Position numbers and translations under genes: made by a program | Assembly: GCA_035463295.1 (NCBI GenBank) | Contig: DATHTK010000114.1 | Span: 11,549-75,548 of the forward strand | Direction: 5' to 3' | From: DATHTK01 sp035463295 | GTDB lineage: Bacteria > Actinomycetota > Rubrobacteria > Rubrobacterales > Rubrobacteraceae | Length of the DNA: 64,000 nucleotides | The notes under the pieces: model-generated | Seen by the model: only the letters and a program-made list of their open reading frames with translations | What the model was told of the DNA's origin: nothing | The model's database searches: none | In this document: positions 1 to 8,069 of the stretch, piece after piece | Layout of the letters: every line of letters starts with the position of its first letter | Position numbering within the stretch: the stretch's first letter is position 1

Positions 1-1
1 G

Positions 2-250
2 GAGATACAGCGCACCCTCACAGAGACACCCTCTGAGATCCGGGTGGAGATGTGCGCCCTGGGCTACCGGGCGTGCGTGAACGACATGATCACGCTGACC
101 CACCGCATCAATGAGGAGCTCCCCCACGCCGGCTTCGCGAGGCGCTTGAAGCTCCGCAGGGCTCGCAAGAAGGCCACCGACGCCCTCGCCGGGGCACGCG
201 AAGCCCTCCCGCCCGGCGTCCTGCGCGCCACCCGCCAGGAACAGCAATAG
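2..250 (+). CDS. Hypothetical protein, 5'-truncated by window edge
   Basis: The reading frame is already open at the first bases of the window and ends at a TAG at 248-250, giving 82 visible residues. A GTG at 44 would be the first internal start, but the frame continues upstream with the same GC-rich codon use, so the gene probably begins outside the window. The product is charged and helical (many Arg, Lys, Ala, Glu), with no signal peptide or membrane segment. I do not recognise the family and assign no function. Confidence 0.45.
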   Translation, partial: EIQRTLTETPSEIRVEMCALGYRACVNDMITLTHRINEELPHAGFARRLKLRRARKKATDALAGAREALPPGVLRATRQEQQ

Positions 251-362
251 GTTGCAGGTAGCAACGGTGGAATAGTCCCCCGTGCTTCCAGAAGTCCGGA
301 ACGGAGAGTGCCCCTACACTCGCCGTATTGTCTGCCCAGGTTCGGTGACCGGAACATGATGC

Positions 363-605
363 CTAAACAGCCAGTATTTCTCGAACCTCGGGAACCTCAC
401 GGCGGATTAGGCTCTCTATAGCGTAGGCGAAGTCGAGCTGCGAAAGCGGGCACCCCTGGCACGCGCCGAGCATCTGGATGCTGACCGAGCCGCTCTCCTC
501 ATCGATAGCGACGATTCGGGCGTCTCCCCCGTCGGCGTGCATCGCCGGGCGCACCTTGTCGAGGGCCTCCTCGATCCGGCCCCGCATATCCTGTCTCTCG
601 ATCAT
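363..605 (-). CDS. NifU C-terminal-domain Fe-S scaffold protein
   Basis: This 80-residue protein is essentially a single NifU C-terminal (Nfu) domain. It carries the family's CxxC motif (GACQGCP, Cys49 and Cys52), which in homologues holds a transient [4Fe-4S] cluster passed to apo-proteins in the cytoplasm. The segment DKVRPAMHADGGD near the N-terminus is also typical. An ATG at 605 follows a GGAG directly. An in-frame ATG at 587 has better spacing from an upstream GAGAG and would give 74 residues. A TATAAT lies at 615-620 on this strand, very close to the first ATG, so the message may be nearly leaderless or use the second start. It is divergent from the M24 peptidase gene. Confidence 0.85.
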   Translation of the reverse strand: MIERQDMRGRIEEALDKVRPAMHADGGDARIVAIDEESGSVSIQMLGACQGCPLSQLDFAYAIESLIRREVPEVREILAV

Positions 606-700
606 CTCCGGGCGATTATATCCGAGACGGAGGGCCCCGGTGCCGGTAGTATGAGTGGGCGTTTCGCATCGAAGGCCTCGCACCTCAGGAGAGGAGACGC

Positions 701-1867
701 ATGGAACACGGAGAAGGGCAAACCCTCCTCGTAATAGCCGCCCCGCAGCACGACGCCGACGCCTACCACCTCTCGGGATTCCTCGCGCCGGACCCCGTAA
801 TCTGCCTCCGCGCCGGCGGAAAGAGGTACCTCGCCGTCTCGGCGCTGGAGTACGGGCGGGCCGAGAAGGACGCTCCGGCGGACGAGCTGGTCTCCTTCGA
901 CGAGCTGGACCTGATGAAGCTCGCCAGAGAGCTGAAGAGCGGTGCCCGCGCCTTCGCCGCCGCCGCTGCGAACCTGGTCGAGAGGGCCGGCGTAGGGGGC
1001 TCGCCCGTCGTCGTGCCACCGCGCTTCGGGGTCGCATACGCCGACGAGCTCAGAGACCGAGGGCTTGTGGTCGAGCCAAACGGCACTATCTTCGCGAACC
1101 TGAGGCGCGTCAAGACGGAAGAGGAGATCTCGCACATCGAAGCGGCCCAGAGGGTGGTCGAGGAGGCCTGCGCCCACGCCGTCCGGATCCTGAAGGAATC
1201 CGAGGTCTCCGGCGACGGCATCCTGAGCTGGCGCGGCGAGACGCTCACGAGCGAGCTGCTGCGCTCGGAGGTCGAGGTCGAGCTCCTCCGCCGCGGATGC
1301 TCGGCCGACGAGGGCACCATTACCGCCGGGGGGGCGCAGACGGCCGACCCGCACGAGCGGGGCAGCGGCCCGTTGAGGGCGGGGGAGCCGATCATCGTCG
1401 ACATCTTCCCCCGCGGGGGGGAGAGCCGCTATTACGCCGACATGACCCGCACCTTCGTGAAAGGCGAGCCCTCACCCGAGCTCGAGAGGATCTACGATGC
1501 GGTGCTCGAGGCGCAGGAGACGGCCCTCTCGACGATACGGGCCGGGGTGAACGGTCGCGACGTTCACGGAAAGGTCTCGGACACGCTCCACGCCAGGGGC
1601 TACAAGACCGCGAAGCACGACGCGCGGCCGGGAGAGCCGCTGACGGAGGGATTCTTCCACGGGACAGGACACGGCGTCGGGCTCGAGGTGCACGAGGCGC
1701 CGCGCGTCTCGACCGCCGACGAGGTGCTCAAAGCCGGCGACGTGGTTACGGTCGAGCCCGGCGTCTACGAGCCAGGGGTGGGCGGCGTCCGCATAGAGGA
1801 CCTGGTGGTCGTCACCGAGGATGGTTGCCGCAACCTGACCCGCTTCCCGAAAGAGTTCGGGGTCTGA
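701..1867 (+). CDS. M24 family metallopeptidase (Xaa-Pro aminopeptidase-like)
   Basis: At 388 residues this has the creatinase/prolidase fold: a variable N-terminal domain (about 1-140) and a pita-bread catalytic domain. The five metal ligands of the family are all visible: Asp in DIFPRGG (about 234), Asp in YADMTRTF (about 247), His in GTGHGVGLEVHE (about 324), Glu in TVEPGVY and Glu in GVRIED. It should therefore be an active two-metal cytoplasmic peptidase removing residues next to proline. Start ATG 701 follows GGAGAGGAG. It stands alone, divergent from the NifU-type gene and convergent with the deaminase gene. Substrate (Xaa-Pro peptide or another amide) cannot be told from sequence. Confidence 0.9.
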   Translation: MEHGEGQTLLVIAAPQHDADAYHLSGFLAPDPVICLRAGGKRYLAVSALEYGRAEKDAPADELVSFDELDLMKLARELKSGARAFAAAAANLVERAGVGGSPVVVPPRFGVAYADELRDRGLVVEPNGTIFANLRRVKTEEEISHIEAAQRVVEEACAHAVRILKESEVSGDGILSWRGETLTSELLRSEVEVELLRRGCSADEGTITAGGAQTADPHERGSGPLRAGEPIIVDIFPRGGESRYYADMTRTFVKGEPSPELERIYDAVLEAQETALSTIRAGVNGRDVHGKVSDTLHARGYKTAKHDARPGEPLTEGFFHGTGHGVGLEVHEAPRVSTADEVLKAGDVVTVEPGVYEPGVGGVRIEDLVVVTEDGCRNLTRFPKEFGV

Positions 1868-1909
1868 CGCATCGGCGAACCGGAAGATGCAGCCGAGCCC
1901 ACGATCCGC

Positions 1910-2491
1910 TTACTCGCTGCTCCGGCCGTTGTAGATCTCACCTCCCCCTTCGGCGTACTCGCGGAGCACGGTGGCCGCCTCGCCGCGGAGCACGTCACGC
2001 ACGACGGCGATGCCGCGCTCTTCGAACGAGGCCGTCCAGCTCTCAGGCTTCATCCCCTCGTCGAAGCCTATCTCCTCGGCGTCCTCCGCGCGGGCGCCGC
2101 AGATCAGGCGCCGCACGCCCGACCAGGGGGTCGCGCCGAGGCACATGGCGCACGGCTCGGTGCTCGCGACGAGTTCGTAGGGCGGACGCCCCTCTCCGCC
2201 GAGGTCGAAGTCCCCGACCGACCTCTGGGCGATCATTATCGCCACTATCTCCGCGTGCAGGACGGAGCAGTTCAGGGAAGTTACGAGGTTGACGCCGGGG
2301 GCGAGAAGCCTCCCCGACGCGCTCTCGAAGACGGCGGCCCCGAACGGTCCCCCGGTCCCGTGGCGGAGGTTCAGCCGGGAGAGCTCGACCGCGAGCCGCA
2401 TCCGGTCCTCGACCGCAGGGTAGACCTCTTCACGCGCCGCCAGCAGATCGTGTATCCAGTCCGGGAGGCGCACCGCAATATCTGGGATCAT
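1910..2491 (-). CDS. Nucleoside/guanine deaminase-like protein (CDA fold)
   Basis: A 193-residue member of the cytidine/deoxycytidylate deaminase fold. The zinc site is intact: HAE at 79-81, whose Glu is the proton shuttle, and PCAMC (Cys114 and Cys117). The order and the long N-terminal helix resemble the guanine deaminase/nucleoside deaminase branch rather than TadA, and a separate TadA is present at 18659-19147. A likely role is purine or pyrimidine base salvage in the cytoplasm. ATG 2491 is preceded by GAAGGAG with 9-base spacing. It is a single gene convergent with the M24 peptidase. Confidence 0.8.
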   Translation of the reverse strand: MIPDIAVRLPDWIHDLLAAREEVYPAVEDRMRLAVELSRLNLRHGTGGPFGAAVFESASGRLLAPGVNLVTSLNCSVLHAEIVAIMIAQRSVGDFDLGGEGRPPYELVASTEPCAMCLGATPWSGVRRLICGARAEDAEEIGFDEGMKPESWTASFEERGIAVVRDVLRGEAATVLREYAEGGGEIYNGRSSE

Positions 2492-2589
2492 CGTCGAGAC
2501 GACTCCTTCCGTCGTTCGAATGATAGCAAGGTTGCGCCCTCGCCCGGAATGCTAGAGTTAGGCTCGTAACGTCGCGACAGGAGGGAACC

Positions 2590-2910
2590 TTGGACAGCAA
2601 GCGCGTGAGGGATGAGATCTCCTTCTCCCAGGAGAAGATGACGAAGAACGCCCTCTTCGACTCGCCGCGCCTCTTCTACGACGCCTACTGCCTCCTCCCA
2701 GGCCAGGCTCAGAAGGTCCACGCCCACGAGGGCTCGGACAAAGTCTACTACGTCCTCGAGGGCACCGGCCGATTCACCGTTGGTGACGAGGAGAGGGATC
2801 TCACCGAGGACCACGCCGTTATCGCACACGCGGGCGAGCCCCACGGCGTCCGCAACGAGAGCGATGAGAACCTCGTCCTTCTGGTCACCATGGCCCCCAG
2901 ACCCTCCTAG
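2590..2910 (+). CDS. Small cupin-domain protein
   Basis: A 106-residue single-domain cupin. The first cupin motif is readable as HAHEGSDKVYYVLEGTG, with two His and one Glu as probable metal ligands, and the second as HAGEPHGV. Such proteins are either small metal-dependent enzymes or sugar/metabolite-binding proteins, and the sequence does not decide between them. TTG 2590 is chosen because CAGGAGGG sits just upstream and no ATG fits. Its stop lies two bases before the ATG of the next gene, so the pair is probably co-translated. Confidence 0.75.
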   Translation: MDSKRVRDEISFSQEKMTKNALFDSPRLFYDAYCLLPGQAQKVHAHEGSDKVYYVLEGTGRFTVGDEERDLTEDHAVIAHAGEPHGVRNESDENLVLLVTMAPRPS

Positions 2911-2912
2911 AG

Positions 2913-3287
2913 ATGTCCGCGAACGAGATGCCGGCCCCACCCTACGTACTCCTCTTCGAGGAGGTCGTCCCCGGCGCCGAGCCGCTCGCCATCATGGTCG
3001 ACGACCGCGCGGCGGTGCCGCTCTTCGACTCGACGGCGAAGGCGGCGGCCTTTCTGGACTCGCTCGGCTTCGCCCAGAGCCTCGAGCCCGTCGAGGTCTC
3101 GACGATGGGCCTGATCCGGGCGCTCGAGTCGGTCGAGAGCGAGGTCGAGTATGTCGCCATCGACCCGCCGCCCGCAAGAAGCGAAGGCGGCATGAAGGTG
3201 CGGATGGGCTCCCTGAGCGAGCTGATCGAGGCCCTCGAGGAGAGCCGCCGGGAGGGCGACCTCTTCGACCTTCTGGGCGAGGACTAG
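2913..3287 (+). CDS. Conserved hypothetical protein, coupled to the cupin gene
   Basis: A 124-residue acidic, soluble protein with no signal peptide, membrane segment or cysteine. It begins two bases after the cupin stop and ends just before the convergent ggt gene, so it belongs with the cupin in a two-gene unit. Codon use matches real genes in the window. The sequence alternates predicted strands and helices and ends in a strongly helical acidic tail. I do not recognise the family. Confidence 0.6.
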   Translation: MSANEMPAPPYVLLFEEVVPGAEPLAIMVDDRAAVPLFDSTAKAAAFLDSLGFAQSLEPVEVSTMGLIRALESVESEVEYVAIDPPPARSEGGMKVRMGSLSELIEALEESRREGDLFDLLGED

Positions 3288-3288
3288 C

Positions 3289-5184
3289 TCAGAACCCTCT
3301 AGCGGCCCCTTCGCCGCGCGGGTCGGCGGCGCCGGCGAAGCCGTTGGGCTCGCCATCGGGGCCGTACTCGATGGTCAGCGCGTGGGCGTTTCCGATCTCG
3401 GGCTCGACGTAGAGGTTGTGGCCCATCGCCAGCAGCTCATCACGGACGGACGCCGGGACGCCGTCCTCGACGAGGAGCAAATCCGGGATGACGAAGCTGA
3501 AGCGGGGAGCGGAGAGGGCCTCCTGGACGTTCATCTGGAAGTCCACGACGTTCATGATCATCTGCGGCGTCGTCTGCAGGATGGTCCGGCCGCCAGGGGT
3601 CCCCAGGACCAGCACGGGCCGTTCGTCGCGCATGACGATGGTCGGGCTCAAGGCGTAGGGGATCTGGCGCCCAGGCGCGGCGTCGAAGGGGTTGCCCGCG
3701 GGCTCGAATCTCGCCCACGCGACCTCGTCGTTGAGCCAGATGCCCGTGCCCTCGGGCATGACCTTGCTCCCGAAGACGTTGCCCAGGGTCTGCGTGGAGG
3801 ACACGACGTTGCCCTCCCGGTCCGCGACGACGAAGTGCGTGGTGTGCTGCCGAGTCTCCGAGGTGGGCGCCGAGTAGGCGATCTCGTCGGCCTCGCCGTC
3901 CGGACCGCCCGCGGAGGTCGGGGAGATTGCTGGCGTGTAGCCCGTAGGAGAGCAGCTCAGGGCCGAGTCCCTCTCGACCGGCGGGTCGTAGGGCGAGGCC
4001 GCAGAGAAGTCTATGCTCTCGGCCTCCTCGGCCCAGTAGCTCTCGGAGAGCACCCGATCGAGACGCGCCTGCCCGGTCTGCGGGTCGACGTACCTCGAGG
4101 ACTGGTAGAAGGCGCGCTTGGAGATCTCCGTCAGCGCGTGCACGTAGGTGACGCTGTTGTGATCGGAGGGCTCGAGATCGAGCTGGCTCATGATGCCAAG
4201 CCGCGTGAGAGCGCCCCAGGAGCTCGCTGGCGGGGTGGCCGTGACGACCTCGTGGCCATCGTGCTCGATGCTGATGGTATCGCGCCAGCTCGCGGCGTTC
4301 TCGCGCAGGTCCTCGGCCGTCAGGTAGCCGCCTCTCCGCTGTACCTCGGCGACGAGCGTCTCGCCCAGCTCGCCGCCGTAGAGGACCCCGGGGCCCTCGT
4401 CGGCGATGAGGCGCAGAGAGCCGGCCAGGTCCTCCTGCACGAGGCGGTCCCCGACCCCGAGCGGCGCCCCACTGCGGCCGTAGATCTCCCGCGCGTTCGC
4501 CGGGAAGGCACCGTACTCCGACCCGAGCCAGCCGGCCAGTTCCTCTCCGACGAAGATTCCCCCTTCGGCGTACCCGATGGCGGGCTCGAAGAGCCTACTC
4601 CACTCCAGCTCGCCGTACTCCTCGGAGAGCGTCTGCCACGCCTTGAGGTTGCCGGGGACCGCAACGGTCTTCGCGCCGCAGCGGTTCTCCTGGAAGTTCG
4701 GCGTCGGAGGCCGGAAGACGGCCGGATCGAGCGCCTCGGGGACGCGGCTCCCGACCTCCATGAAGCGCGTCTTCTTCTCTCCGGCGTCGTAGACGACCAT
4801 CGCCCCGTAGCCGCCGACGCCGCTCATCATCGGCTCGACTACGTTCAGCGCGGCGGAGACGGCGACCGCCGCGTCGACGGCGTTACCGCCGTCCTCGAGT
4901 ATCTCCAGGCCGGCCCGCGTGGCGAGCGGGTGAGCGGAGCTGACCATGCCGTTCGTCCCGACGGCCGGCTCCGTCGCCGTATTCCTGCTCGCCGGACCCT
5001 CGGCGAACTCCGGCTCGTCAGAGGACGCCGGGGCCGTCGATCGCGTGGTCTCTTCGCTCGCCTCGCGGCCGGAGGTGATCTCTTGCCGGGGGATCTCCGT
5101 CCCGGTGGTCTCGTTGTGGGAGGTCTCCTCCGGGATCGTGGCCCCACTGCCGCAGGAGCACAGGATGCCCACCAGCAAGAGCAA
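3289..5184 (-). CDS. ggt: Gamma-glutamyltransferase, probable lipoprotein
   Basis: At about 631 residues this is an N-terminal-nucleophile gamma-glutamyltransferase, cleaving or transferring the gamma-glutamyl group of glutathione-like thiols or other gamma-glutamyl compounds outside the membrane. The autoprocessing region is clear: TTHFVVAD with the nucleophilic Thr at 448 or 449, preceded by a Thr/Ser-rich linker. Late motifs GTPGGRTI and the N-terminal GGNAVDAAVA are also present. The N-terminus is hydrophobic with CSCGSG, followed by about 60 low-complexity Thr/Ser/Glu residues typical of a lipoprotein tether. The true start is uncertain. TTG 5184 lacks a nearby Shine-Dalgarno site. The frame stays open upstream with a basic RKAGFRF stretch that would complete the signal peptide, but offers only CTG codons. 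It lies 43 bases downstream of msrA. Confidence 0.88.
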   Translation of the reverse strand: MLLLVGILCSCGSGATIPEETSHNETTGTEIPRQEITSGREASEETTRSTAPASSDEPEFAEGPASRNTATEPAVGTNGMVSSAHPLATRAGLEILEDGGNAVDAAVAVSAALNVVEPMMSGVGGYGAMVVYDAGEKKTRFMEVGSRVPEALDPAVFRPPTPNFQENRCGAKTVAVPGNLKAWQTLSEEYGELEWSRLFEPAIGYAEGGIFVGEELAGWLGSEYGAFPANAREIYGRSGAPLGVGDRLVQEDLAGSLRLIADEGPGVLYGGELGETLVAEVQRRGGYLTAEDLRENAASWRDTISIEHDGHEVVTATPPASSWGALTRLGIMSQLDLEPSDHNSVTYVHALTEISKRAFYQSSRYVDPQTGQARLDRVLSESYWAEEAESIDFSAASPYDPPVERDSALSCSPTGYTPAISPTSAGGPDGEADEIAYSAPTSETRQHTTHFVVADREGNVVSSTQTLGNVFGSKVMPEGTGIWLNDEVAWARFEPAGNPFDAAPGRQIPYALSPTIVMRDERPVLVLGTPGGRTILQTTPQMIMNVVDFQMNVQEALSAPRFSFVIPDLLLVEDGVPASVRDELLAMGHNLYVEPEIGNAHALTIEYGPDGEPNGFAGAADPRGEGAARGF

Positions 5185-5227
5185 ACCCAGGGGGAAGCGG
5201 AACCCGGCCTTCCTTTGGAGCAGGGCT

Positions 5228-5794
5228 CTACGCCTTCAGCTTCTCGAGGTACCTGGAGCGGAACTTCGCGACCTTCGGCGCGATCACGACCTGGCAGTAG
5301 GGCTGGTAGGAGTTGTTTCGATAGTACTCCTGGTGATAGTCCTCCGCCCGGTAGTAGGCGTCGAAGGGCTTAACCTCGGTGACGATGGGGTCGGGCCAGA
5401 GCCCCTCCGCCTCGAGCTCCGCGAGGACCTCCTCGGCCACCCGGCGCTGCTCCTCATCGTGGTAGAAGATCGCCGAACGGTACTGCGTCCCGACGTCCGC
5501 GCCCTGGCGGTTGAGCGTCGTGGGGTCGTGGATGGTGAAGAAGACCTCCAGGATCTCGCGGAACGAGACGACCTCCGGGTCGAACGTCACCTGCACGACC
5601 TCGGCGTGGCCGGTCGTTCCGGAGCAGACCTGCCGGTACGTCGGGTTCGAAACCGTGCCGCCAGAGTACCCGGACTCGACCTTCTCCACGCCCATCAGAT
5701 CCTCGTAGACCGCCTCCAGGCACCAGAAGCAGCCACCCCCTAGCGTGGCGACCTCCGTGCGGGACGAGCCGTTCGGTCGGTTACCTTCCATCAT
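5228..5794 (-). CDS. msrA: Peptide methionine-S-sulfoxide reductase MsrA
   Basis: This 188-residue enzyme reduces the S-form of methionine sulfoxide in proteins. The MsrA signature GGGCFWCLEAV places the catalytic Cys at 22, and GYSGG, YRSAIFYH and the Asp/Glu-rich core follow in the normal order. Resolving cysteines are CSGTTGHAE and a single Cys in YQPYCQVV near the C-terminus. The frame is open to 5923, but homologues start here and the ATGATG at 5791-5794 (minus) follows AAAGAGATGG, so 5794 is chosen. Neighbour ggt handles gamma-glutamyl thiols, so the pair suits an oxidative stress role (inference). Confidence 0.93.
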   Translation of the reverse strand: MMEGNRPNGSSRTEVATLGGGCFWCLEAVYEDLMGVEKVESGYSGGTVSNPTYRQVCSGTTGHAEVVQVTFDPEVVSFREILEVFFTIHDPTTLNRQGADVGTQYRSAIFYHDEEQRRVAEEVLAELEAEGLWPDPIVTEVKPFDAYYRAEDYHQEYYRNNSYQPYCQVVIAPKVAKFRSRYLEKLKA

Positions 5795-5947
5795 CGCACC
5801 ATCTCTTTCTGCGTATGGAATGGAGCATCCCCGGTATACCGCATCGCGCGGCCGGATGCACGCCGCTGGCTGTCCTGGCCAAGAAATGCGAGCCCGGGAC
5901 ACCATCTGGGGGCATGATCGCAAGGATCGGAGAGAGCTGGTGGCAAG

Positions 5948-6237
5948 ATGATCAACATCGCGCTCGGGAGCGTGCTCGTAGTCGGAAGCATGTTTTTCGG
6001 TTGGGCGCCAGGTCCGGGCCTTCTGACCTTCTTCCTCGGGCTGGCCCTGATCTCCGATGAGCTCTCCCCGTCGCCCGGCTGCCGGACTGGTCCGAGGTGA
6101 GGCTGCGAGCGCCGGCGCGATGGGCCAAGAGGACCTTGACCGGCGCCATTCCCGCCGGTAGAACGCTGATCGTCGCGGCGCTCACGACCCGCGCACTCGT
6201 CCCCGCCTACGGCGCCTACTCCGTTATCTTCGCCTGA
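5948..6237 (+). pseudogene. PGPGW-type small membrane protein, frameshifted
   Basis: The first frame (ATG 5948) encodes one or two membrane segments with the family motif: VLVVGSMFF then WAPGPGLLTFFLGLALI. After DEL it runs into CRTGPR and stops at 6098-6100. In the +1-shifted frame the expected continuation is present: VARLPDWSEVRLR and a second hydrophobic stretch ending at TGA 6235-6237. Restoring one C in the CCCC run at 6066-6069 rejoins the frames into a protein of about 96 residues. The family is an uncharacterised putative transmembrane family. Either the gene is broken or the base call is wrong. Confidence 0.7.
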
Positions 6238-6323
6238 TCCCCCACCAGACTATCTGATCTAGCCACGCGCCGGGCCAGACGTTTCCCACGACGTCCAGCC
6301 CGACACATGAGATTAACCCTATT

Positions 6324-6953
6324 CTAGAAGGTGAGTTTTTGTCCGGCGTACAGGAGGTTCGGGTCTACTATATCGTTGGCCTCAGCCAGGGATTCGGTTG
6401 TGGTCCCCAGCTCTGCGGCGATGCCCGTCAGGGTATCCCCCGACTGCACTACGTAGGATCCATCTCCGGTCGCGTCGGCATCAGCAGGATCGTACGCCTT
6501 GTTCGTGGAGTAGGACACATCGTCAGTACCGACGTACGCACCCCCAGGACCTGCATAGGCGGGCTCCTCGGCCGCGTAGCCCTCGTACCCGGAGCCGACG
6601 ACGGCGTAATCCACGTAGTCCACCCCGGCCTGGGTGAGGCCCAGGTACTCGGCCGCCCCCTGGGAGAGGTCCAATTCGCGCCCGGCCGAATAGGGACCGC
6701 GGTCGTTCACGGTGACCTGTACGGAGCGTCCGGCGTAGTTGACCATCAGCTGCGTGCCGAGCGGCAGCGTCTTGTGTGCCGCCGTATAGCCGTAAGGATC
6801 GAACGGCTCGCCGCTTGCGGTCGGAGAGCCGGTCAGCTCGGCGCCGTAGTACGAAGCCCAACCTCCTTCGGCCTCGCTATACCCGTCGCTCAAGAAGACC
6901 AGTACGCCACCCAGAAGAACAACACAAAGCAACTGCGAGAATCTAAGCCTCAC
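6324..6953 (-). CDS. rlpA: RlpA-like double-psi beta-barrel protein with C-terminal LysM
   Basis: A 209-residue secreted wall protein. Residues 1-28 form a signal peptide. About 32-115 is a RlpA double-psi beta-barrel with GWASYYG, TASGEPFD, AAHKTLPLGT and the catalytic-Asp motif VNDRGPY. About 165-209 is a LysM peptidoglycan-binding module (SYVVQSGDTLTGIAAELGTT). The RlpA fold in characterised members cleaves naked glycan strands. A Tyr/Gly/Ala-rich linker joins the domains. ATG 6953 is preceded by GGAGGGGGATGC. Fused LysM is common in actinobacterial RlpA-like proteins, unlike the SPOR domain of proteobacterial ones. Confidence 0.88.
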   Translation of the reverse strand: MRLRFSQLLCVVLLGGVLVFLSDGYSEAEGGWASYYGAELTGSPTASGEPFDPYGYTAAHKTLPLGTQLMVNYAGRSVQVTVNDRGPYSAGRELDLSQGAAEYLGLTQAGVDYVDYAVVGSGYEGYAAEEPAYAGPGGAYVGTDDVSYSTNKAYDPADADATGDGSYVVQSGDTLTGIAAELGTTTESLAEANDIVDPNLLYAGQKLTF

Positions 6954-7359
6954 GCATCCCCCTCCGTTTGCGTTAGCTATTGCGCCTACATTCGGTTCGA
7001 TCTGACGATCTCGGGCGATGAGTATGACGATGCTCCGCCGCGTTTCAAGGCCTTTTCGGGCGTTATCACGGCGTGATCACGGCGTTCCCGGCGAGTCGCT
7101 CCACCCCCCATCGACCGTTCTTCCCGCGCTATCGCGGAGCTTGTCGAGCTGCCCTTCCTGAAGTGGTCCACCAAGAGAATCCGAGAATATTTCCGTGATA
7201 ACGGCGCAGAGCGCTATCCAAGAAGCGGGCGGACGAACGGCGTTCGGGCCGGATCTTTCTCCATGTGAAAGGACCCTCCGATCCATCCAGTGGTGATTAT
7301 CGCCCGCCGAAGCCAGCCCACCGGTAGACAAGATCGCGGCCCTCGTCACCTCGTATAAC

Positions 7360-7378
7360 GCTTCACATACAGTGAAGC
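7360..7378. promoter_or_regulatory. Perfect 19-bp dyad GCTTCAC-N5-GTGAAGC, possible operator
   Basis: Seven-base arms around ATACA form a perfect inverted repeat in a non-coding stretch. This is the size and symmetry of a dimeric HTH-regulator site. A second dyad of similar half-site (TTCA/TGAA) lies 23 bases away. No regulator gene is adjacent and the controlled gene is not evident. Confidence 0.35.
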
Positions 7379-7400
7379 TAAACTTGAGATAGCCTCTGTT

Positions 7401-7413
7401 CTTCAGCTTGAAG
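7401..7413. promoter_or_regulatory. Second dyad CTTCA-GCT-TGAAG
   Basis: Five-base perfect arms around GCT. It shares the CTTCA/TGAAG half-site with the larger dyad at 7360-7378, so the two may bind one regulator. Short enough to be chance. Confidence 0.22.
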
Positions 7414-7493
7414 TATCACTATCCTGCGCCTGCGTCATCTTGCGAGCGCTAGGGAGACGGTATAGTTCTCTTTCCAAGATGTATATCTCCTCG

Positions 7494-7810
7494 TCACCGC
7501 TCGTACGGCACGACAAGCCTGGGTAGCATGGGGAAGTGACGCCGTTTGAGGGTGACGAGTTCGGCGCCGCTCAGGGCGTCCGCGAGGCCGGTGCCGTGAC
7601 TCCTTCCGCAGTCTCTGCGATAGAGTACACCCGTTCGAGCGGTCTTCTCCGTTACGGGCAGGGTCACGAAGGCCAGGAGGAGCTGTTTCAGGGACTTCTC
7701 CGCTTCATCGCCATTGACCCCCGCAAAGAGCTCGGCGACCGATATCATTGAGAGGTACAGGTCCTGTACTCGATCAGGACGTCCGTGTCTACGAGTAGCC
7801 GGCCGGCCAC
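7494..7810 (-). pseudogene. VapC-type PIN toxin, broken by internal deletions
   Basis: The gene would start at GTG 7810 (MAGRLLVDTDVLIEY, the first PIN acidic motif), then hits TGA at 7747-7745. The rest of a PIN domain continues in another frame: DLYLSMISVAELFAGV, then ARTGVLYRRD, SHGTGLADAL and GAELVTLKRRHFPML to 7494. Compared with the family, about 20 residues are missing after LIEY and about 8 after LADAL. The first gap changes frame. The start lies 4 bases beyond the antitoxin stop, the usual VapBC arrangement. No functional ribonuclease can be made. Confidence 0.7.
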
Positions 7811-7813
7811 GCG

Positions 7814-8043
7814 CTACCGTTCTACGGCACCATCGCCGCGCTCGTCGAACTCTCGGCGCAGCGCATCGAAGGCAGGCAGGTCGTCGCGATTCCTCCACCT
7901 GCCTCGCGCGCCACGCAGCAGCTCCCGCCGGTTGCCCTCCCCATAACGGGTGATAAAGCCGTCCACCGCCTCGCGGATCAACTCGCTCTGAGTCTTCCCC
8001 GTGCGGCCCGCTATGGCCGCCAGAGCCCCGATGTATACGAGAG
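7814..8043 (-). pseudogene. VapB-type ribbon-helix-helix antitoxin remnant
   Basis: A frame on the minus strand reads LVYIGALAAIAGRTGKTQSELIREAVDGFI in two consecutive segments, the strand-helix-helix of an RHH antitoxin. A C-terminal tail (RDDLPAFDALRREFDERG) of the kind that wraps the PIN toxin follows, with a stop at 7816-7814. No ATG, GTG or TTG precedes the conserved segment before an upstream in-frame stop, so the N-terminus with its start has been lost. It sits directly downstream of fumC on the same strand. Confidence 0.6.
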
Positions 8044-8069
8044 ATGTATGACACGGGGTGAGACAGGGA

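Larger units (their letters stand above)
6954..7493. other. 540-base intergenic region upstream of rlpA
   Basis: No coding frame here looks genuine. A minus-strand open frame at 7077-7349 has poor codon bias and no recognisable protein. The region carries two short perfect dyads (7360-7378 and 7401-7413) and a near-tandem 'ATCACGGCG' at about 7065-7083. A long leader for rlpA is possible. I searched by eye for the c-di-AMP riboswitch that often precedes wall genes in actinobacteria and could not recognise it. Confidence 0.4.

Noticed and set aside
655..2292. 545-residue plus-strand open frame over the M24 peptidase and deaminase genes
   Set aside because: Arg/Gly/Pro-rich shadow of the peptidase frame. 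GC-rich DNA keeps off-frames open, and the genuine protein motifs lie in the other frame.
3382..5373. 663-residue plus-strand open frame antisense to ggt
   Set aside because: Antisense shadow with no recognisable domain, while ggt in the opposite strand has a full set of catalytic motifs.
7077..7349. 90-residue minus-strand open frame upstream of rlpA
   Set aside because: Poor codon bias for this genome and no recognisable protein; treated as non-coding.
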